Source: Sphingobacteriales bacterium
GTDB taxonomy: Bacteria; Bacteroidota; Bacteroidia; Chitinophagales; UBA2359
Assembly (NCBI GenBank): GCA_016711295.1
Contig: JADJTE010000005.1
Span: 248,001 to 312,000 of the forward strand
Length of the DNA: 64,000 nt
Direction: 5' to 3'
Part shown: piece by piece, positions 61,268-64,000 of the stretch
Layout: the number at the start of each line of letters is the position of its first letter
Numbering within the stretch: the first letter of the stretch is position 1
Notes under the pieces: generated by a model
Told to the model about the DNA's origin: nothing
The model's database searches: none
The model's input: only the letters and a program-made list of their open reading frames with translations
Position numbers and translations under genes: made by a program

Positions 61268-62290
61268 ATGGACAACAAACGCTCCTTAGACGACCTGTTC
61301 AAGCAACAGCGACAAAGCTACGACCGCACGCCTTCGAGCGAATTGTGGACGCGGCTGGAAAAAAAATTGGAGCAACGTCCGCCACGCCGCGCTATTGTCA
61401 GCGTATGGTGGCAAGTGCTTACTGTTGCAGCGGTATTGCTACTGCTTTTGTTGCCCATTGCCTACTTTACCGTCATCAATCAGCCCAATAAAAACATCGC
61501 CCAAAACACTGCCATCAACCAAGAAAAAATAGCCGATGCTGCAGCAACCGACCCCGTCGCCGATACCCTTGCTATGGTGCAGCAAACTACTATATCCAAG
61601 CAACAAACAGATAAAGCCAAAAATAGACAAGGCGATACCCCTACTACTGTTGCCGGACCTGCCGCCAAAGAAAGCATCGACTCCCGTCCACCCGTCGCCT
61701 CCGCACCTGCTTTGGTGCGCGGCGACCAACGCAGCAAGACGACTCAGCCCCCAGCAGCCGAACAAAAAAGCCGTACTGATGCCACCGCCCCAATCCGCGA
61801 AAGTGCCGCGCCCGACGACAACGCTTTATCGACAACACGCTACGCCGAAACAGCCGATAATAGCGAGCGTAAAAAGGCAGCCATAAAACCTACAACAACT
61901 ACACCGAAGCCAACTTTGCCCGCTCTGCACCTCGAATCGGGCAAAGCTAAGAACTACCTCAACGCGCTTTGCCAATATGGTAGCGGAGTGGTAGATATAC
62001 CCGTAACCGCTAAGGGCACCATCACCGACCAAGACGTAGCCGATTTGCTGCCCTTGCTGCATAGCACACGCCCTTGCGCTGCTGTGCAACTATCGGGGCA
62101 AACAACGGCACCCGCCCAAATCCAATCGACCGAAGGCAACGAGGCTTATTGGCTCATCAAGGCATATAAGGACAAAAAAGCCTATCCGATACAAAAATTA
62201 TCGGTCAAATGGGATGGCAATAGCGTAGAACTATATAATACGACCAGCGAAATAGAAAAATTAGAACAGTGGTGGCGGGACCGACAATAG
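61268..62290 (+). CDS. Probable anti-sigma factor, single-pass membrane protein
   Basis: About 45 cytoplasmic residues (MDNKRSLDDLFKQQRQSYDR, SSELWTRLEKKLEQ), one transmembrane helix (VLTVAAVLLLLLLPIAYFTV) and a long Ala/Thr/Lys-rich low-complexity periplasmic linker. It ends in a ~110-residue folded domain (KNYLNALCQYGSGVVDIPV to YNTTSEIEKLEQWW). The topology and position 75 bases after an ECF sigma gene fit an anti-sigma factor holding the sigma factor at the membrane. No ZAS motif is seen. Intact. Confidence 0.65.
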   Translation: MDNKRSLDDLFKQQRQSYDRTPSSELWTRLEKKLEQRPPRRAIVSVWWQVLTVAAVLLLLLLPIAYFTVINQPNKNIAQNTAINQEKIADAAATDPVADTLAMVQQTTISKQQTDKAKNRQGDTPTTVAGPAAKESIDSRPPVASAPALVRGDQRSKTTQPPAAEQKSRTDATAPIRESAAPDDNALSTTRYAETADNSERKKAAIKPTTTTPKPTLPALHLESGKAKNYLNALCQYGSGVVDIPVTAKGTITDQDVADLLPLLHSTRPCAAVQLSGQTTAPAQIQSTEGNEAYWLIKAYKDKKAYPIQKLSVKWDGNSVELYNTTSEIEKLEQWWRDRQ

Positions 62291-62299
62291 ATACAATGG

Positions 62300-62683
62300 C
62301 TAAACCGCGAAAATGCGATATAATTTGGGCAAAAAAATGATAGCTCCTATAGCAGCAGCCCCGATAGCACTTGCTAATACCGCACCTGCGGCAATATCTT
62401 TTATGCTACCTGCCCGCTTGTCGTAGTTAGGGCTGACCAAATCGGCCAATTGCTCAATGGCGGTATTCATCAATTCGGCAGACCATACGGCGGCAATGCA
62501 AGCCGCTACCCAGCACCATTCGTTGGCAGAAAGTTGCAAAGTATAACCACCTAACAACACAAGTAATGCTGCTACACAATGGATTTGCATATTGCGCTCG
62601 CGGCGCACGACTTGTGCTATACCACTAAGTGCATAAGAAAAACTTTTGAGCAAGTGCGATACCGCCCTTAACTGCGACAACAT
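62300..62683 (-). CDS. dgkA: Undecaprenol/diacylglycerol kinase family membrane protein
   Basis: A small three-helix kinase of 127 residues. The signature AELMNTAIEQLADLVSP is followed by GSIKDIAAGAVL; the Glu and Asn in these motifs bind Mg-ATP. N-terminal SFSYALSGIAQVVRRERNMQIHC is also typical. It phosphorylates diacylglycerol or undecaprenol at the inner membrane and recycles lipid carriers. The start ATG is one base from the end of the upstream regulator gene on the same strand. Intact. Confidence 0.9.
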   Translation of the reverse strand: MLSQLRAVSHLLKSFSYALSGIAQVVRRERNMQIHCVAALLVLLGGYTLQLSANEWCWVAACIAAVWSAELMNTAIEQLADLVSPNYDKRAGSIKDIAAGAVLASAIGAAAIGAIIFLPKLYRIFAV

Positions 62684-62684
62684 G

Positions 62685-62983
62685 TTACGATTGGGTGTTT
62701 AACAATTCTTTTAAGGCTGTCATATAACGAGCAAAATTTTCCTTCCCTTTCTCGGTCACTTTATAAGCAGTATTAGGTCGTTTGCCTACAAATTGTTTGC
62801 GTACTTCTATATAACCTCTTTTTCTAATGCGGTAGTATGGCTTGCTAAATTACCGTCTGTGATACCTAAGCGTTCTTTAAATGTATTGAAGTCTAACCAC
62901 TCATGTACCAACAGCAAAGCCATGATACCTATTCTAACACGACTTTCAAAAGCCTTGTCCATTTGTTTTAAAATCTCTTTCAT
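62685..62983 (-). CDS. Winged-helix transcriptional regulator, frameshifted
   Basis: A short DNA-binding protein of ~98 residues. MKEILKQMDKAFESRVRIGI and LDFNTFKERLGITDGNLASH hold the recognition helix of an HTH_34/MarR-like winged helix. After a one-base correction near 62820 it continues EVRKQFVGKRPNTAYKVTEKG and ends KELLNTQS. Regulators of this type are usually autoregulated. Minus-strand TAATTTTG at 63011-63018 is a likely -7 element. It precedes dgkA on the same strand. Confidence 0.75.
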
Positions 62984-63205
62984 GGGGATAGTGGGGGGGG
63001 GATGAAGTGGCAAAATTACATAACTTTGTGGCTGAATGGTACAATATGAGTGCTAATATTTAGCTTTTTCATAAAACTTTGACCTTGACGTGTTATAATG
63101 CCAAACTCATATAGACGCAATAGCTATATGCCCGTAGGGTTGCATCTAACGGGCAGAAGAATAGCGTATATTTACCGACGAGAAAAGAACCGATACTAAC
63201 CCTAA

Positions 63206-63703
63206 TCAATGGCGTGACGAGGTGCTCCGCCCATAAACAGGGTGGTTGGCATTGGGGCGTTGCCAAACCGTAGTAGTACCCCAAAACGGAAAACCCACAT
63301 AGCTGCGAATATATAGCAAATCGGATTGGTCTTCGTTGAGCCACATTTGGCAACTATAAGTGCGCTCGCGTTGGTGGTCGTAGAACGTGCCGTTTTCCCA
63401 CATTTTGTTGGTAGCACTATACATAAAATTGGCGAGCATGGTAGCACCTTGTAGTGGCTGCACGCTGCTTGCTGGGCTTTCTTGGCTTGCTGTGCTAACC
63501 TTGGCGATGGTTTGCCCTGTTTGTTGCCAAGCAATTTTACCGTTATAGCTATCGCCTTCGCGGTAAATTTCCAAGACGATATGTTGCTCGTCATTGACCC
63601 ATTTGCCCAATATTTGGTTGTCTTGCGCCCAAGCGGTAGTACTAATGCTTAACCCCAACCAAAGGAAAAGCCGATAAAAAGAGATAGGTAAAGTTTGAAC
63701 CAT
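63206..63703 (-). CDS. DUF2147 domain protein
   Basis: A signal peptide (LGLSISTTAWAQ), then a beta-rich domain with the DUF2147 pattern: ILGKWVNDEQHIVLEIYREGDSYNGKI, then NFMYSATNKMWENGTFYDHQRERTYSCQMWL and YIRSYVGFPFWGTTTVWQR. Family members are periplasmic, lipocalin-like and functionally unassigned. 165 residues, intact, single gene. Confidence 0.82.
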   Translation of the reverse strand: MVQTLPISFYRLFLWLGLSISTTAWAQDNQILGKWVNDEQHIVLEIYREGDSYNGKIAWQQTGQTIAKVSTASQESPASSVQPLQGATMLANFMYSATNKMWENGTFYDHQRERTYSCQMWLNEDQSDLLYIRSYVGFPFWGTTTVWQRPNANHPVYGRSTSSRH

Positions 63704-63780
63704 GCAAAAACAGGAGAAATGAGGTAATAAAAGTGCTTCTGAATGGGATAGTTATGGGGTATCGGGGTGGGGGAGCGGGA

Positions 63781-64000
63781 TTAGGCGTAGTTAAACGTTA
63801 TCAATTGCAGGATAGACGCTTCCAAGCTAAGTGCTACGGGGCAGGTACGCGCTGCATTTTCGAGCAGTTGGCGGTGGCGTGGGTCGATGTGGGCAGGTAG
63901 CGAGAACACGAGTTCGACGGCGGCAATTTTGCGCGGTTGTTGCTGCATTTGTTTGGTCACGGCTATACGTGTGCCACGTAGGTCAATATCGTGGCGTTGG
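63781..64000 (-). CDS. OsmC/Ohr-family protein, 5' end outside window
   Basis: Only the last 72 codons are present: QQQPRKIAAVELVFSLPAHID, then LLENAARTCPVALSLEASI. The CPVALSL motif holds the second catalytic Cys of the OsmC/Ohr peroxidase fold and the preceding beta strand is typical. The family detoxifies organic hydroperoxides with thiol reductants. The frame is open to the right window edge, and the first Cys lies outside. Confidence 0.75.
   Translation of the reverse strand, partial: QRHDIDLRGTRIAVTKQMQQQPRKIAAVELVFSLPAHIDPRHRQLLENAARTCPVALSLEASILQLITFNYA

Overview
The window is a long chromosomal stretch from a member of the Bacteroidota, probably a Saprospiria- or Cytophagales-like environmental lineage (the rank below phylum is inference). 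Evidence: two secreted proteins with type IX secretion (T9SS) C-terminal sorting domains, a PorT homologue beside ubiE/menG, a MurF-alanine racemase fusion, HYR-repeat adhesin architecture, a TonB receptor with a carboxypeptidase-regulatory-like N-terminus, and promoters of the Bacteroidota form TTG-N19/20-TAnnTTTG in place of sigma70 boxes and Shine-Dalgarno sites.

Layout. 1-8.4 kb: partial PDZ protein, galE, then a caspase-like peptidase that runs by frameshift into an alpha/beta hydrolase, followed by a T9SS cargo protein. 8.5-25 kb: mostly housekeeping genes (EGF-like lipoprotein, fatty acid hydroxylase, M23/LysM endopeptidase, nadE, lipid ABC exporter, FAD oxidoreductase, porT, ubiE, trxA, ruvB, a thioredoxin-like lipoprotein, DUF3108 protein, zinc peptidase, a secreted FN3/dockerin-like protein). 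25-27.4 kb: murF-alr. 27.6-34.6 kb: type III-A CRISPR effector operon cas10(csm1)-csm2-csm3-csm4-csm5, interrupted at the cas10/csm2 boundary by a GC-rich proteobacterial-type REP transposase (RAYT) coding region bracketed by two ~540-bp copies of the cas10-csm2 junction. No CRISPR array, cas6, cas1/cas2 or csm6 was recognised. 34.7-44.2 kb: DUF115-like protein, hydrolase, tiny lipoprotein, papain-like peptidase, bestrophin, ion channel, SnoaL-like protein, UbiA-like membrane protein, a complete-ended but frame-broken IS4-type insertion sequence, and ygiD. 44.3-55.2 kb: one ~3,600-residue secreted HYR-repeat protein with a 9 x 237-bp near-identical tandem array. 55.4-64 kb: small secreted protein, repeats and a transposase remnant, TonB receptor, Asn-rich outer membrane protein, ECF sigma/anti-sigma pair, dgkA, winged-helix regulator, DUF2147 protein and the end of an OsmC-like gene.

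Frame quality matters. At least a dozen recognisable genes are broken by single-base indels, often at homopolymers, including genes that are essential in most bacteria (ruvB, ubiE). In ygiD three +1 homopolymer insertions cancel within about 25 bases and scramble one conserved motif while keeping the frame. This pattern points to residual long-read errors rather than mass pseudogenisation. Frameshifted genes are therefore annotated across their full span.

The most interesting items are the caspase-hydrolase fusion, the Cas10 with an intact GGDD cyclase motif but no HD nuclease motif and no neighbouring effector, the RAYT insert with its long flanking duplication, the alanine racemase domain lacking about 130 central residues, and the recently expanded HYR array.
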